Assembly: GCA_038255255.1 (NCBI GenBank) | Contig: JBBSLL010000026.1 | Span: 1 to 46,602 of the forward strand | Length of the DNA: 46,602 nucleotides | Direction: 5' to 3' | Origin: JBBQNY01 sp038255255 | GTDB taxonomy: Bacteria > Pseudomonadota > Gammaproteobacteria > Xanthomonadales > Ahniellaceae | Shown here: positions 7,182 to 17,842 of the stretch, piece after piece | Layout: every line of letters starts with the position of its first letter | Position numbering within the stretch: the first letter of the stretch is position 1 | The notes under the pieces: generated by a model | What the model was told of the DNA's origin: nothing | The model's database searches: none | Seen by the model: only the letters and a program-made list of their open reading frames with translations | Translations under genes and position numbers: made by a program

Positions 7182-9758
7182 ATGCGCATGGACAAGCTTA
7201 CGTCGCGATTCCAGCAGGCGCTGGCGGACGCGCAGTCGCTCGCGGTAGGTCGCGACCACAATCTGATCGAGCCTGTGCATCTGCTGGCCGCGCTGCTCGA
7301 TCAGCAGGGTGGGTCGACGCGTCCGCTGCTCGCGCAGGCTGGCGTCAATACCACCACATTGCGCCAGCGCGCTCTGGAAGCCATCGAGCGCCTGCCGAAG
7401 GTGTCGGGACAGGAAGGGCATGTGACGGTCGGCAACGACCTGACGCGCCTGCTCAACGTCACCGACAAGCTCGCGCAGCAGCGCGGCGACGCGTTCATCG
7501 CGAGCGAGCTCTATCTGCTCGCGCTGCTCGACGACCGCGGGCCGGCGGGCGAGGCCCTGCGCGCGGCGGGCGCGTCGCGAGATGCATTGGAACGCGCCAT
7601 CGACAAGGTGCGCGGCGGTGAGCAGGTCAAGGACGCCGACGCGGAGGAGAGCCGCCAGGCGCTGGAGAAATACACCATTGATCTCACCGCGCGCGCCGAA
7701 GCCGGCAAGGTCGATCCGGTCATCGGCCGCGACGAGGAAATCCGTCGCACCATCCAGGTGCTCGCACGTCGCACCAAGAACAATCCCGTCCTGATCGGGG
7801 CGCCGGGCGTAGGCAAGACCGCAATCGTCGAGGGTCTCGCACAGCGGATCGTTAACGGCGAAGTCCCCGAGGGCCTGCGCGGCAAGCGCGTACTCTCGCT
7901 CGACATGGGCTCGCTGATCGCCGGGGCGAAATTCCGCGGCGAGTTCGAGGAGCGGTTGAAAGGCGTGTTGTCGGACCTCGCCAAGCAGGAAGGCCAGGTC
8001 ATCCTGTTCATCGACGAGCTGCATACCGTCGTCGGCGCGGGCAAGGCCGAAGGCTCGATGGACGCCGGCAACATGCTCAAGCCTGCGCTCGCGCGCGGCG
8101 AGTTGCACTGCATCGGCGCCACCACGCTGGACGAGTACCGCAAGTACGTCGAGAAGGACGCCGCGCTGGAACGACGCTTCCAGAAGGTGCTGGTCGGGGA
8201 ACCCAGCGTCGAGGACACCATCGCCATCCTGCGTGGCCTCAAGGACCGCTACGCGCTGCACCATGGCGTCGAGATCACCGATCCGGCCATCGTCGCGGCT
8301 GCGACGCTCTCGCACCGTTACATCGCCGACCGGCAATTGCCCGACAAGGCCATCGACCTCATGGACGAGGCTGCATCGCGGATCCGCGTGGAAATCGATT
8401 CCAAACCCGAGGTCATGGATCGCCTGGAACGGCGGTTGATCCAGCTCAAGATCCAGCGCGAGGCCCTGAAGAAGGAAAAGGACGCCGAGTCGAAGCAGCG
8501 GCTGCGCGACCTCGAGACCGAGATCGAGCGCATCGAACGCGAGTTCAATGATCTCGACGAGGTCTGGAAGGCCGAGAAGGCGACGCTCACCGAAGCCACG
8601 CGCATCAAGGAGCAGATCGAGCAGCTCAAGCTGGAACTCGATGCCGCGCAGCGCAAGCAGGATTACGCGCGCATGAGCGAGATCCAGTACGGCGCACTGC
8701 CCAAGCTGGAACTCGATCTCAAGACTGCGCAGGAAGCGGAGTCGCGCGGATTCAAACTGCTGCAGGACCGCGTGACGGCAGAGGAAATCGCCCAGGTCGT
8801 CTCGCGCTGGACCGGTATTCCGGTGGCGAAGATGCTCGAGGGCGAGCGCGACAGACTGACGCGCATGGAAGAAGCGCTGCACGCGCGCGTTGTCGGGCAG
8901 GACGAGGCGGTGCGCGCGGTGTCGGATGCGATCCGCCGTTCGCGCGCAGGGCTGTCGGACCCCAATCGTCCGATCGGATCGTTCCTGTTCCTCGGGCCGA
9001 CCGGCGTCGGCAAGACCGAGCTGTCGAAAGCGCTCGCCGAGTTCCTGTTCGACTCATCGGACGCGATGGTGCGCATCGACATGAGCGAGTACATGGAGAA
9101 ACATACGGTGTCGCGCCTGATCGGTGCGCCGCCGGGCTACGTCGGGTACGAAGAAGGCGGACAGCTCACCGAGGCGGTGCGCCGCAGGCCCTACAGCGTG
9201 ATCCTGCTGGACGAGGTCGAGAAGGCCCATAGCGATGTGTTCAACGTGCTGCTGCAGGTGCTCGACGACGGCCGACTGACCGACGGGCAGGGGCGTACCG
9301 TGGATTTCCGCAACGCGGTGATCGTGATGACTTCGAACCTGGGCTCGCACCTGATCCAGGAGTTCGCGGCAAAAGGCGAGTACGGGCGCATGAAGACCGC
9401 GGTGCTCGACGTGGTCGGGCAGCATTTCCGGCCCGAGTTCATCAACCGGCTCGATGAACTGGTGGTATTCCACCCCCTCGGCCGCGAACACATCCGCGAG
9501 ATTGCGAAGTTCCAGCTGCGGTTCCTCGAGCAGCGCCTTGCCGAGCGCGGCATTGCGCTGGTACTCAGCGAGGCCGCACTCGACCGGATCGGCGAACACG
9601 GCTTCGATCCGGTCTACGGCGCACGCCCTCTCAAGCGCGCGATCCAGTCGATGCTCGAGAATCCGTTGTCGAAGAGCATCATCGGCGGCGAATTCGGCCA
9701 CGGCGACACGATCACCGTGGACGTCGAAGGTGGTCACCTGACGTTCCACAAAACCTGA
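7182..9758 (+). CDS. clpB: ATP-dependent chaperone ClpB (disaggregase)
   Basis: ClpB is a hexameric AAA+ chaperone that pulls polypeptides out of aggregates together with DnaK. The 858-residue length is normal. In order: an N domain (LTSRFQQALADAQSLA, residues 1-150); AAA-1 with Walker A GAPGVGKT near 206 and Walker B ILFIDELHTVVGAG; the coiled-coil middle domain at about 400-520, rich in Glu, Lys and Arg (QIEQLKLELDAAQRKQ); and AAA-2 with GPTGVGKTELSKAL near 605 and ILLDEVEKAH. The small D2 domain ends near 9750. The middle domain marks it as ClpB and not ClpA or ClpC. A purine-rich GAGGGGGA lies before ATG 7182, and the MRMDKLT N-terminus matches E. coli MRLDRLT. A sigma-32-like promoter precedes it; katE follows 73 bases later. 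Confidence 0.97.
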   Translation: MRMDKLTSRFQQALADAQSLAVGRDHNLIEPVHLLAALLDQQGGSTRPLLAQAGVNTTTLRQRALEAIERLPKVSGQEGHVTVGNDLTRLLNVTDKLAQQRGDAFIASELYLLALLDDRGPAGEALRAAGASRDALERAIDKVRGGEQVKDADAEESRQALEKYTIDLTARAEAGKVDPVIGRDEEIRRTIQVLARRTKNNPVLIGAPGVGKTAIVEGLAQRIVNGEVPEGLRGKRVLSLDMGSLIAGAKFRGEFEERLKGVLSDLAKQEGQVILFIDELHTVVGAGKAEGSMDAGNMLKPALARGELHCIGATTLDEYRKYVEKDAALERRFQKVLVGEPSVEDTIAILRGLKDRYALHHGVEITDPAIVAAATLSHRYIADRQLPDKAIDLMDEAASRIRVEIDSKPEVMDRLERRLIQLKIQREALKKEKDAESKQRLRDLETEIERIEREFNDLDEVWKAEKATLTEATRIKEQIEQLKLELDAAQRKQDYARMSEIQYGALPKLELDLKTAQEAESRGFKLLQDRVTAEEIAQVVSRWTGIPVAKMLEGERDRLTRMEEALHARVVGQDEAVRAVSDAIRRSRAGLSDPNRPIGSFLFLGPTGVGKTELSKALAEFLFDSSDAMVRIDMSEYMEKHTVSRLIGAPPGYVGYEEGGQLTEAVRRRPYSVILLDEVEKAHSDVFNVLLQVLDDGRLTDGQGRTVDFRNAVIVMTSNLGSHLIQEFAAKGEYGRMKTAVLDVVGQHFRPEFINRLDELVVFHPLGREHIREIAKFQLRFLEQRLAERGIALVLSEAALDRIGEHGFDPVYGARPLKRAIQSMLENPLSKSIIGGEFGHGDTITVDVEGGHLTFHKT

Positions 9759-9831
9759 ACGCTGCCGTGTCATGAATGGTTAACGGCTGGGCGTGCATGG
9801 TGCAAGCCCCGAAAGCATCAGGAGCCGCGCC

Positions 9832-11928
<2,097 letters not shown>

Positions 11929-11949
11929 GTCCGACACGGGGCCGCCGCG

Positions 11950-11969
11950 CCCGCACGCGTCAGTGCGGG
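11950..11969 (+). terminator. Hairpin after katE
   Basis: CCCGCAC (11950-11956) pairs with GTGCGGG (11963-11969) over a six-base loop, 22 bases after the katE stop codon. The bases that follow are not a T-tract, so it is a weak intrinsic terminator candidate. It could help separate katE from the small gene at 12008. Confidence 0.4.
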
Positions 11970-12007
11970 CTGCGGCTGTCCTATGATCGCGGCTCGGAGG
12001 AGCGACC

Positions 12008-12193
12008 ATGAAGCCGTATCACGGAAAAGCCCAGCGCTCTCCCAAAGCGCGCGCCCTGCTCGAGAACCGCGCCCACGCCCGGGAGCTCTTCCACGCGATC
12101 AAGGCGCTCAAGCCGGGCGAGCAAACCGTGGCGGTTGCTGGCGTGCGTTTCAGGACCGACGCCAAGCCGTCGAGGCCAGCCGCGAACGACTGA
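12008..12193 (+). CDS. 61-residue basic protein of unknown function
   Basis: This short gene encodes 61 residues, rich in Lys, Arg and Ala (MKPYHGKAQRSPKARALLEN at the N-terminus, then an acidic-basic helix and a TVAVAGVRFRTD beta-like stretch). There is no signal peptide, membrane segment or cysteine. I do not recognise the family. It is judged real because a strong ribosome binding site, GGAGG at 11996-12000, stands seven bases before ATG 12008 and a TATGAT -10-like box lies at 11982-11987. It is followed after 20 bases by a membrane protein gene in the same direction, with which it may be cotranscribed. Its basic charge would suit nucleic acid binding, but this is speculation. Confidence 0.7.
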   Translation: MKPYHGKAQRSPKARALLENRAHARELFHAIKALKPGEQTVAVAGVRFRTDAKPSRPAAND

Positions 12194-12213
12194 GCAGGGG
12201 AGGGAGATCTCGC

Positions 12214-13044
12214 ATGGGACTGGGACTGTCCGCGCTTACGGCACTGGTGCTGCTGCTGCCCGGCATTGCATTCGTGCTGGGACTGACGCGGCTCTGGAGC
12301 CCGACGAGTCGCAGCTCGCCCTTCGAGCAGCATTTCAGTGCGGGACTGCTCATCGCGATTGCCGCGGCCTTGTTGCTGCATGCATTCGGCATCGCGTTTG
12401 CGGAAATTCCGCATGCGCTGGGGTTGACCGGTGCACCCGCGCCCTCGTTGGCAGTACTGCTGCTCGCCGGAGACCTCGAGGCGGCGGGTGCCGGCACAGC
12501 CTTGCGCACTATCGAACACGATTCGCATCTCATTGCCCTTTACTTCGGGTTCGTAAGCGTCGTGGGGCTTGCGGCCGGTCGCTTCAGCAACCGATGGTTG
12601 CCGAAGCCCGCACGCGCGGAGTGGGCCGCGCTGCTCGAGCCACCCGCGCAGTGGACGCGCGACAGCGGCTTCGCGGTGCTGACTGCGGACGTGGCGCATG
12701 ACGACGCGACGTGGCTCTACTCGGGCTACCTCGACGATTTCATCGTCGATCGCGAAGGCAGGCTCGATCGTGTCGTCTTCCGCGGCTACGCAGCGCGCCG
12801 CCGCGTGATCGACGAGGATGCTGCCGAGCCCGTCGACGACGACACTTTCGTGCCCGCGCAGCGCTGGATCGAGATACCCGGCGAAATCTTCGTACTGCAG
12901 ATGGCGCAGTCGCGCACCATCAACATCGACTATTTCTTCGACGAGCCGGATGACGGCGCAACGCCGGGCGAAAGCGCCGCATCCGGTACCGCAAGCCCTC
13001 AGGGCAGCGCTTCCACGGCCGCCGAGCCGATGCGCAGGGCGTAA
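12214..13044 (+). CDS. Membrane protein of unknown function
   Basis: The product has 276 residues. Three hydrophobic segments are visible: residues 3-23 (LSALTALVLLLPGIAFVLGL), about 40-62 and about 106-125. A soluble C-terminal part follows (WTRDSGFAVLTADVAHDD, then LYSGYLDDFIVDREGRLDRV and YFFDEPDD), ending in a low-complexity Ala/Ser/Gly tail. The soluble part looks like a small beta-rich domain on the cytoplasmic or periplasmic face; loosely it recalls DUF6338-type proteins, but I cannot confirm this. The purine-rich AGGGGAGGGAGA just before ATG 12214 supports the start. It is downstream of the 61-residue gene and convergent with the TonB-dependent receptor. No function is proposed. Confidence 0.75.
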   Translation: MGLGLSALTALVLLLPGIAFVLGLTRLWSPTSRSSPFEQHFSAGLLIAIAAALLLHAFGIAFAEIPHALGLTGAPAPSLAVLLLAGDLEAAGAGTALRTIEHDSHLIALYFGFVSVVGLAAGRFSNRWLPKPARAEWAALLEPPAQWTRDSGFAVLTADVAHDDATWLYSGYLDDFIVDREGRLDRVVFRGYAARRRVIDEDAAEPVDDDTFVPAQRWIEIPGEIFVLQMAQSRTINIDYFFDEPDDGATPGESAASGTASPQGSASTAAEPMRRA

Positions 13045-13087
13045 CCACGCCGCCCTGAGTGGACAGGGCGGCAGCCTCGTCCGGCCT

Positions 13088-15499
13088 TTACCAGGTGTAG
13101 GCGACGGTCGCGTACATGAAGGCGCCGTTGAACCCGAACGGTGAGGAATTGTTGTACGCGATCTGGCCACCGCGGGAATTCGGGAAGATGACTTCGTCTG
13201 GATACTCGTCAAAGACGTTGTCGGCACCGACCGTGAAGTTCCAGCGGTCGATCCGGTAGCTGGCGGAAACGTCCAGCGTCCACTTCGAGTCGAACGTCTG
13301 GTCCAGCGGCGGCGTGGCGCCGAACACCGTGATCTCGCCATAGCGCGTGGCGAATGCGGAGAAGGCCCATGGCCCGGTGTTCCACACGCCTCCGAGCAAT
13401 ACCTTGTCGCGCGGCGAGCCGTCCGTGAGTCGGCCATTCTCGATCCGGCCGAAACGCACCGCCGCGGGATCGATGGCCGCCAGCGACGGCGGATTGGGCG
13501 CAACGCGGTCGATGTCGGTCTTGTTGTAGTTGAATCCACCCGTGAAGTTCACGTGCCCATCGCCGACTTCCCAGCGATAGGTCGCGACGACGTCGACGCC
13601 GTCGGTGGTCGTGTCGATCGCATTGGTGAAGTAGCGGCCACCGCCGACGTTGGGAAACCCGTTGGCCCCAAGGAAGTTGCGCACCGCGGTAGACGTCAGG
13701 TTCTCGGACAGCACGATGCGGTCTTCGATCTCGATCCGGTAGGCATCGATCGTGATGTAGAGATCATCGATGGGCTGCAACACCAGGCCGAGGCTCGCGT
13801 TGGTCGATTCCTCCGCGCGCAACGGCTGGGCACCGAGAGCGATGGCGGCCGGATCGGTGACACGGAAGGTGCGGATCTCGAACGGTGTCAGTCCGACGCC
13901 CGGGACACTGATGAAATTGGTGGCCGTGGACTGGAAGAACTGCTGCTGCAAAGACGGCGCCCGAAAACCGGTTGAGTAAGTTCCGCGCAATGCAACGCTG
14001 TCGGTGAAGGCGAACCGCCCGGAGACCTTGCCCGACGTGGTGTTGCCGAAGTCGCTGTAGTCCTCGGCGCGCAGCGCGAGACCCAACGTGAAGCGCTCGG
14101 TGATGTCTGCCTCTACATCGGCGTAGACCGCGTAGCTGTGCCGATCGAAAGCGCGCGCGTCAGACGGCTGGAACCCAGCGAAGACCTGGGCGCCCGATGG
14201 CGCCGGCGAGCCGTTTGGCAACAGGGCGCCTCCGTTGATGTAAGAGCCGGGCTCGCCCGCGCGTTGCTCGAATTCGTCGCGGCGATATTCGCCACCAAAT
14301 GCGAGGTAAAGCGGGTATTCGAGCCAACCCACATCGATCGATCGCGTGACGTCGAGGTTCACGATGTGATGCGAGGATTCGAGCGCCCCGGCGTAGAACT
14401 GGGTGGGCGAGCTTGGACCGAGACTGCGATTGAGGGTGTTCTCGATGTCGAAGCCGAGCTCGCTGTTGCCGTAGTTGTAGCTGAGGTCGACGCTGAACTC
14501 GTTCGCAGTGACGCCCTTCAGGCCGGCGACAAAGGCGCGGTCCTCGGCGATGTTGCGGATCTGCGGCAGGAAGCCGTCGGGGTAGATGGAACGGATGTTG
14601 CGCGTGTCGCCAGCCGGGCGAAAGAAGCCGTTGGACAGCGCGTCGCGGCGGCTCAAGGTGCCGAAAGAGTAGAAATCGATCCCATCCGTCGGTTCGAGTC
14701 CGGCGTTCCAGGAAAATCCATACTGGTCTATTTCGGGATCACCGAGTCGCTCGGAGACCCGGCCCAACGGCGCCGTCGTTGCGGTGGGCGTGCCGATGAA
14801 GGGGCGCGCCCGATCGGTTCCGTCGTTGTGTACGCCTTGCGCGGCAAGATGCAGGAAGCCGTCCGAGCCAAGCTTGAAGCCTGCGTCGCCGGTGATCTGG
14901 TAGGTCTCGCCGTCGCCGGCGCTGTACTGGCCGTAGCGTCCGGCAATGCTGCCACCCTCGTTGCTGCCCTTGAGTACGATGTTGACGACGCCCGCGATCG
15001 CGTCCGAACCGTACTGCGCCGAAGCGCCATCGCGGAGGACTTCAACGCGTTCGATCGACGCGATCGGGATCGCATTGAGATCCGCTGGCGAGGAACCGCG
15101 ACCCTGCGTGCCGTTGATGTTTACGAGCGCCGTGGTGTGGCGACGCTTGCCGTTGACCAGTACCAGCACATGGTCGGGTGAAAGTCCGCGCAACTGCGCG
15201 GGGCGCACCGCGACCGTGCCGTCGGAGATCGCCGGCCGTGGAAAATTGAGCGAGGGCAGCGCACGCGACAGGGCGACGGCCAGTTCGGTGGTGCCGGTGG
15301 CTTCGAGCGTCTCCACCGTGATGATGTCGATGGGAGACGCGGACTCGGTAACGGTCCGATCGCTAACGCGGGTGCCGGTGACGATGATCTGCTCGAGTTC
15401 GGTCGCATTCTCGTCACGCGTCGCAGGCTGGGTCTGCGCCCAGAGCGGCAGGGCAGCGAATCCGAGCAGGACCGCCAGATGCAGAGGGTTGAGACGCAT
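13088..15499 (-). CDS. TonB-dependent outer membrane receptor
   Basis: This is an 803-residue outer membrane importer powered by TonB-ExbB-ExbD. Features in order: a signal peptide (MRLNPLHLAVLLGFAALPLW, cleaved after about residue 22); a TonB-box-like stretch ELEQIIVTGTRVSDR; a plug domain (LRGLSPDHVLVLVNGKRRHT, then SIERVEVLRDGASAQYGSDA, the strongest family signature); and a 22-strand barrel ending in an aromatic residue (VAYTW). The VLVLVNGKRRHTTALVNING plug belongs to a large TBDR group common in Xanthomonadales and Caulobacterales, often linked with carbohydrate or peptide uptake; the ligand is unknown. ATG 15499 is preceded by GAGGAA; an upstream in-frame ATG at 15523 would lengthen the signal peptide. 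No transporter or regulator lies beside it, so the ligand cannot be inferred. Confidence 0.92.
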   Translation of the reverse strand: MRLNPLHLAVLLGFAALPLWAQTQPATRDENATELEQIIVTGTRVSDRTVTESASPIDIITVETLEATGTTELAVALSRALPSLNFPRPAISDGTVAVRPAQLRGLSPDHVLVLVNGKRRHTTALVNINGTQGRGSSPADLNAIPIASIERVEVLRDGASAQYGSDAIAGVVNIVLKGSNEGGSIAGRYGQYSAGDGETYQITGDAGFKLGSDGFLHLAAQGVHNDGTDRARPFIGTPTATTAPLGRVSERLGDPEIDQYGFSWNAGLEPTDGIDFYSFGTLSRRDALSNGFFRPAGDTRNIRSIYPDGFLPQIRNIAEDRAFVAGLKGVTANEFSVDLSYNYGNSELGFDIENTLNRSLGPSSPTQFYAGALESSHHIVNLDVTRSIDVGWLEYPLYLAFGGEYRRDEFEQRAGEPGSYINGGALLPNGSPAPSGAQVFAGFQPSDARAFDRHSYAVYADVEADITERFTLGLALRAEDYSDFGNTTSGKVSGRFAFTDSVALRGTYSTGFRAPSLQQQFFQSTATNFISVPGVGLTPFEIRTFRVTDPAAIALGAQPLRAEESTNASLGLVLQPIDDLYITIDAYRIEIEDRIVLSENLTSTAVRNFLGANGFPNVGGGRYFTNAIDTTTDGVDVVATYRWEVGDGHVNFTGGFNYNKTDIDRVAPNPPSLAAIDPAAVRFGRIENGRLTDGSPRDKVLLGGVWNTGPWAFSAFATRYGEITVFGATPPLDQTFDSKWTLDVSASYRIDRWNFTVGADNVFDEYPDEVIFPNSRGGQIAYNNSSPFGFNGAFMYATVAYTW

Positions 15500-15592
15500 G
15501 CGAGTTCCTCGTGGCTCGGCCACGGACGCGGCCTCGCGCCAGATAGCGCGCTTGTGTCCGGTGTGTCAAACGAAATCTTCACATCGGCTTTC

Positions 15593-15631
15593 CCCGGTTC
15601 CCGGGAACCGGGTCGTGGTGCCGCGTAGAAT
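15593..15631 (+). promoter_or_regulatory. 20-bp perfect palindrome and -10-like box upstream of the ABC-F gene
   Basis: CCCGGTTCCCGGGAACCGGG at 15593-15612 is a perfect 20-bp palindrome in the divergent gap between the TonB-dependent receptor and the ABC-F gene. A TAGAAT box (one mismatch from TATAAT) lies at 15626-15631, ten bases before ATG 15641. The palindrome covers the region where a -35 element would sit, as an operator would. Without a loop or T-tract it makes a poor terminator. No regulator gene is nearby, so function is conjecture. Confidence 0.4.
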
Positions 15632-15640
15632 CCGCGCCCC

Positions 15641-17635
15641 ATGATCGCCTTTCGAAATTTTGCGTTGCGCCGCGGCCACCGGCTGCTGCTGTCCGACGTC
15701 GACTGCGTGCTGCACGACGGCTGGCGCGTGGGCGTGGTCGGGCGCAACGGCAGCGGCAAGTCGAGCCTCTTCGCGGCGATCCGCGGCGAGGTCGAGGCGG
15801 ATCGTGGCGACATCGATGTGCCGAACCGGTTGCGCATCGCCAGCGTGGCGCAGGAAACGCCGTCGCTGCCGGACCCGGCCATCGATTTCGTGCTGTCGGG
15901 CGACATGGCCGTGCATGCCGCGATCAGTGCCGAGGCCGCCGCCATGGCGCGCGAGGACTGGGAGGCGGTCGCACACGCGCATCACGACCTCGAGGAACTC
16001 GGTGGCTACGACGCCGCGGCGCGTGCCGCCAAGCTTTTGTATGGGCTCGGATTCGACACTGCAACGCACGCGCAGGCGGTCGCGTCGTTTTCCGGCGGCT
16101 GGCGCGTGCGCCTGAATCTCGCGCGCGCGCTGATGACGCCGAGCGACCTGCTGCTGCTCGACGAGCCCACCAATCACCTTGACCTCGACGCGGTGCTGTG
16201 GCTCGAGCAATGGCTGCTCAAGTACCCCGGCACCTTGCTGCTGATTTCGCACGACCGGGAATTCCTCGACAACGTCGCGACCCATACGCTGCACCTGCAC
16301 GAGGGCAGCGCGAAGCTCTACACCGGCGACTACACCGCGTTCGAGCGGCAGCGCGCCGAGCAACTTCGCCAGCAGCAGATCATGTTCGTGAAGGAACAGG
16401 CCGAGCGCGAGCATCTGGAAGCATTCATCGCGCGCTTCAAGGCCAAGGCCTCGAAGGCCAAGCAGGCGCAGTCGCGCATGAAGCGGCTCGCAAAGTTGGC
16501 GGGGACCGAAGCCGTGCGCGCGGAGCGTTCGCTGCACATCGAGCTGCCGGTGCCGGCGCGGTTGCCGCATTCGCTGTTGCGCCTCAACCACGTCGACGCG
16601 GGCTATGCCATCCAATCCGTAGGTCAGGTCGCGGAGCGACCTGACGAGACATTGCCTGGCGGCGTGAGTCAGGTCGGCCAAGCCGACCTGACCTACGGCG
16701 CTCGCACCAGCACCAAAGTCGTGTTGCGCGACATCAATTTCGGCCTCGAGGCGGGCGACCGCGTGGCCTTGCTCGGCGTCAACGGGGCCGGCAAGTCGAC
16801 GCTGGTCAAGACCCTCGTCGGCGAACTTCCGCTGCTGTCCGGTGAGCGGGGCGCGCATCCGGACCTCGTCATCGGTTACTTCGCGCAGCACACGGTCGAG
16901 TCATTGCGCGAAGGCGCGTCGCCGATCGACCAACTGCGTGATCTCGCCCCGACCATCTCGACGCAGGCGTTGCGCGATTTCCTCGGCAAGTGGAATTTCG
17001 CCGGCGACCGCGCGTTCGAAGTCATCGACACGTTCTCCGGTGGGGAGCGCGCGCGCCTGGCGCTTGCGCTCATCGCGTGGCGGCAGCCCAACGTGCTGTT
17101 GCTCGACGAGCCCACCAACCACCTGGATCTCGACATGCGCGAGGCGCTGGCCGAAGCGCTCAGCGATTTCGATGGCGCCATCGTCCTGGTATCGCACGAC
17201 CGCCACCTCATCGGGCTCGTGTGCGACACGTTCTGGCGCGTGGCCGACGGGCGAGTCGAGCCCTTCGACGGCGACCTCGACCAATACGCGGCGTGGTTGC
17301 GCGCCCGACCCGCCGGAGGCAGTTCCACGGCGACTGCGCCGGGAACCGCTGGCGCCGCAGACAGCGTCGCGGCGTCTGGATCGGCCTCCCCGCCACGCGG
17401 CGGCGCGCCAAGCAAAAGCAAGGTCAACCAGCAAAGATTGTCGAAGCTCGAAGACGAAGTCAGCTCGCTGGTGGTGAAGATGAAGTCGCTCGACGGCGAG
17501 CTGGCCGAACCTGCCTTGTATGCGGATGGCGGGAAGCGCGCCGCTGCGATCGTGGAATCCCGGGCGGCCGTGATGCAGCGGCTGGCCGACGCTGAGACTG
17601 AATTGCTGGATCTCTACGCCGCGGACGCCGCCTGA
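15641..17635 (+). CDS. ABC-F ATPase of the YheS type, carrying an in-frame 26-residue repeat insertion
   Basis: ABC-F proteins are soluble twin-ATPase factors that bind the ribosomal E site; YheS is one of the four E. coli paralogues. The first ATPase domain has Walker A GRNGSGKSS, signature FSGGWRVRLNLARAL and Walker B LLLLDEPTNHLDLDAV. A charged linker follows (AFIARFKAKASKAKQAQSRM). The second domain has Walker A GVNGAGKSTL, signature FSGGERARLALAL and LLLDEPTNHLDLD, and a coiled-coil C-terminal tail closes the protein. No membrane segments are present. Length is 664 residues against about 637 for E. coli YheS. The excess corresponds to residues 327-352, encoded exactly by a 78-bp palindromic repeat (16619-16696) placed at the entry of the second ATPase domain, between GYAIQS and GARTSTKVVLRD. 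The frame is kept, so a full-length protein is expected. Confidence 0.93.
   Translation: MIAFRNFALRRGHRLLLSDVDCVLHDGWRVGVVGRNGSGKSSLFAAIRGEVEADRGDIDVPNRLRIASVAQETPSLPDPAIDFVLSGDMAVHAAISAEAAAMAREDWEAVAHAHHDLEELGGYDAAARAAKLLYGLGFDTATHAQAVASFSGGWRVRLNLARALMTPSDLLLLDEPTNHLDLDAVLWLEQWLLKYPGTLLLISHDREFLDNVATHTLHLHEGSAKLYTGDYTAFERQRAEQLRQQQIMFVKEQAEREHLEAFIARFKAKASKAKQAQSRMKRLAKLAGTEAVRAERSLHIELPVPARLPHSLLRLNHVDAGYAIQSVGQVAERPDETLPGGVSQVGQADLTYGARTSTKVVLRDINFGLEAGDRVALLGVNGAGKSTLVKTLVGELPLLSGERGAHPDLVIGYFAQHTVESLREGASPIDQLRDLAPTISTQALRDFLGKWNFAGDRAFEVIDTFSGGERARLALALIAWRQPNVLLLDEPTNHLDLDMREALAEALSDFDGAIVLVSHDRHLIGLVCDTFWRVADGRVEPFDGDLDQYAAWLRARPAGGSSTATAPGTAGAADSVAASGSASPPRGGAPSKSKVNQQRLSKLEDEVSSLVVKMKSLDGELAEPALYADGGKRAAAIVESRAAVMQRLADAETELLDLYAADAA
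16619..16696. repeat. 78-bp palindromic repeat inside the ABC-F gene
   Basis: The element begins GTAGGTCAGGTCG and ends with its inverse CGACCTGACCTAC. It contains two hairpins, GTCAGGTCGC with GCGACCTGAC and GTCAGGTCGGC with GCCGACCTGAC, joined by a spacer. A second copy, also 78 bp with the same ends, lies at 33798-33875 between genes; both are preceded by ATCC. Here it starts on a codon boundary, adds 26 codons and contains no stop in that frame, so the host gene stays open. Confidence 0.9.
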
Positions 17636-17645
17636 TTCGGGCGCT

Positions 17646-17711
17646 GTAGCGCCGAGCTATGCTCGGCTGCGGACTCGCGCTGGCTGCAAGCGGAGCATAG
17701 CTCCGCTCTAC
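17646..17711. repeat. Composite palindromic repeat, GTAGAGC family
   Basis: The ends are GTAGCGCCGAGC and its near-inverse GCTCCGCTCTAC. Internal hairpins are GCCGAGC-tat-GCTCGGC and GGAGC-ata-GCTCC. Related composites lie at 27189-27255 and 37980-38037, with single-hairpin versions at 27281-27306 and 38051-38075. It fills part of the 207-base gap after the ABC-F gene; the rest of that gap (17712-17842) shows no gene. Confidence 0.8.
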
Positions 17712-17842
17712 GAGAGCGGGGACGTCGCTGCTTTAGGCGGCGGGCCACCCAAGCTGCCGTTCCTGCGGCTTGATCAACGGCTGCGGCGCCCCCACTCAGG
17801 CTGTCCCGCAGGTATTTGTTCCGATCACAGAAGGTTGCCTCG

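Noticed and set aside
7032..8882. Long open frame on the minus strand across clpB (616 codons)
   Set aside because: It lies antisense to an unambiguous clpB and has no recognisable domain; composition is the reverse image of GC-rich codons. High-GC genes commonly give such long false frames.
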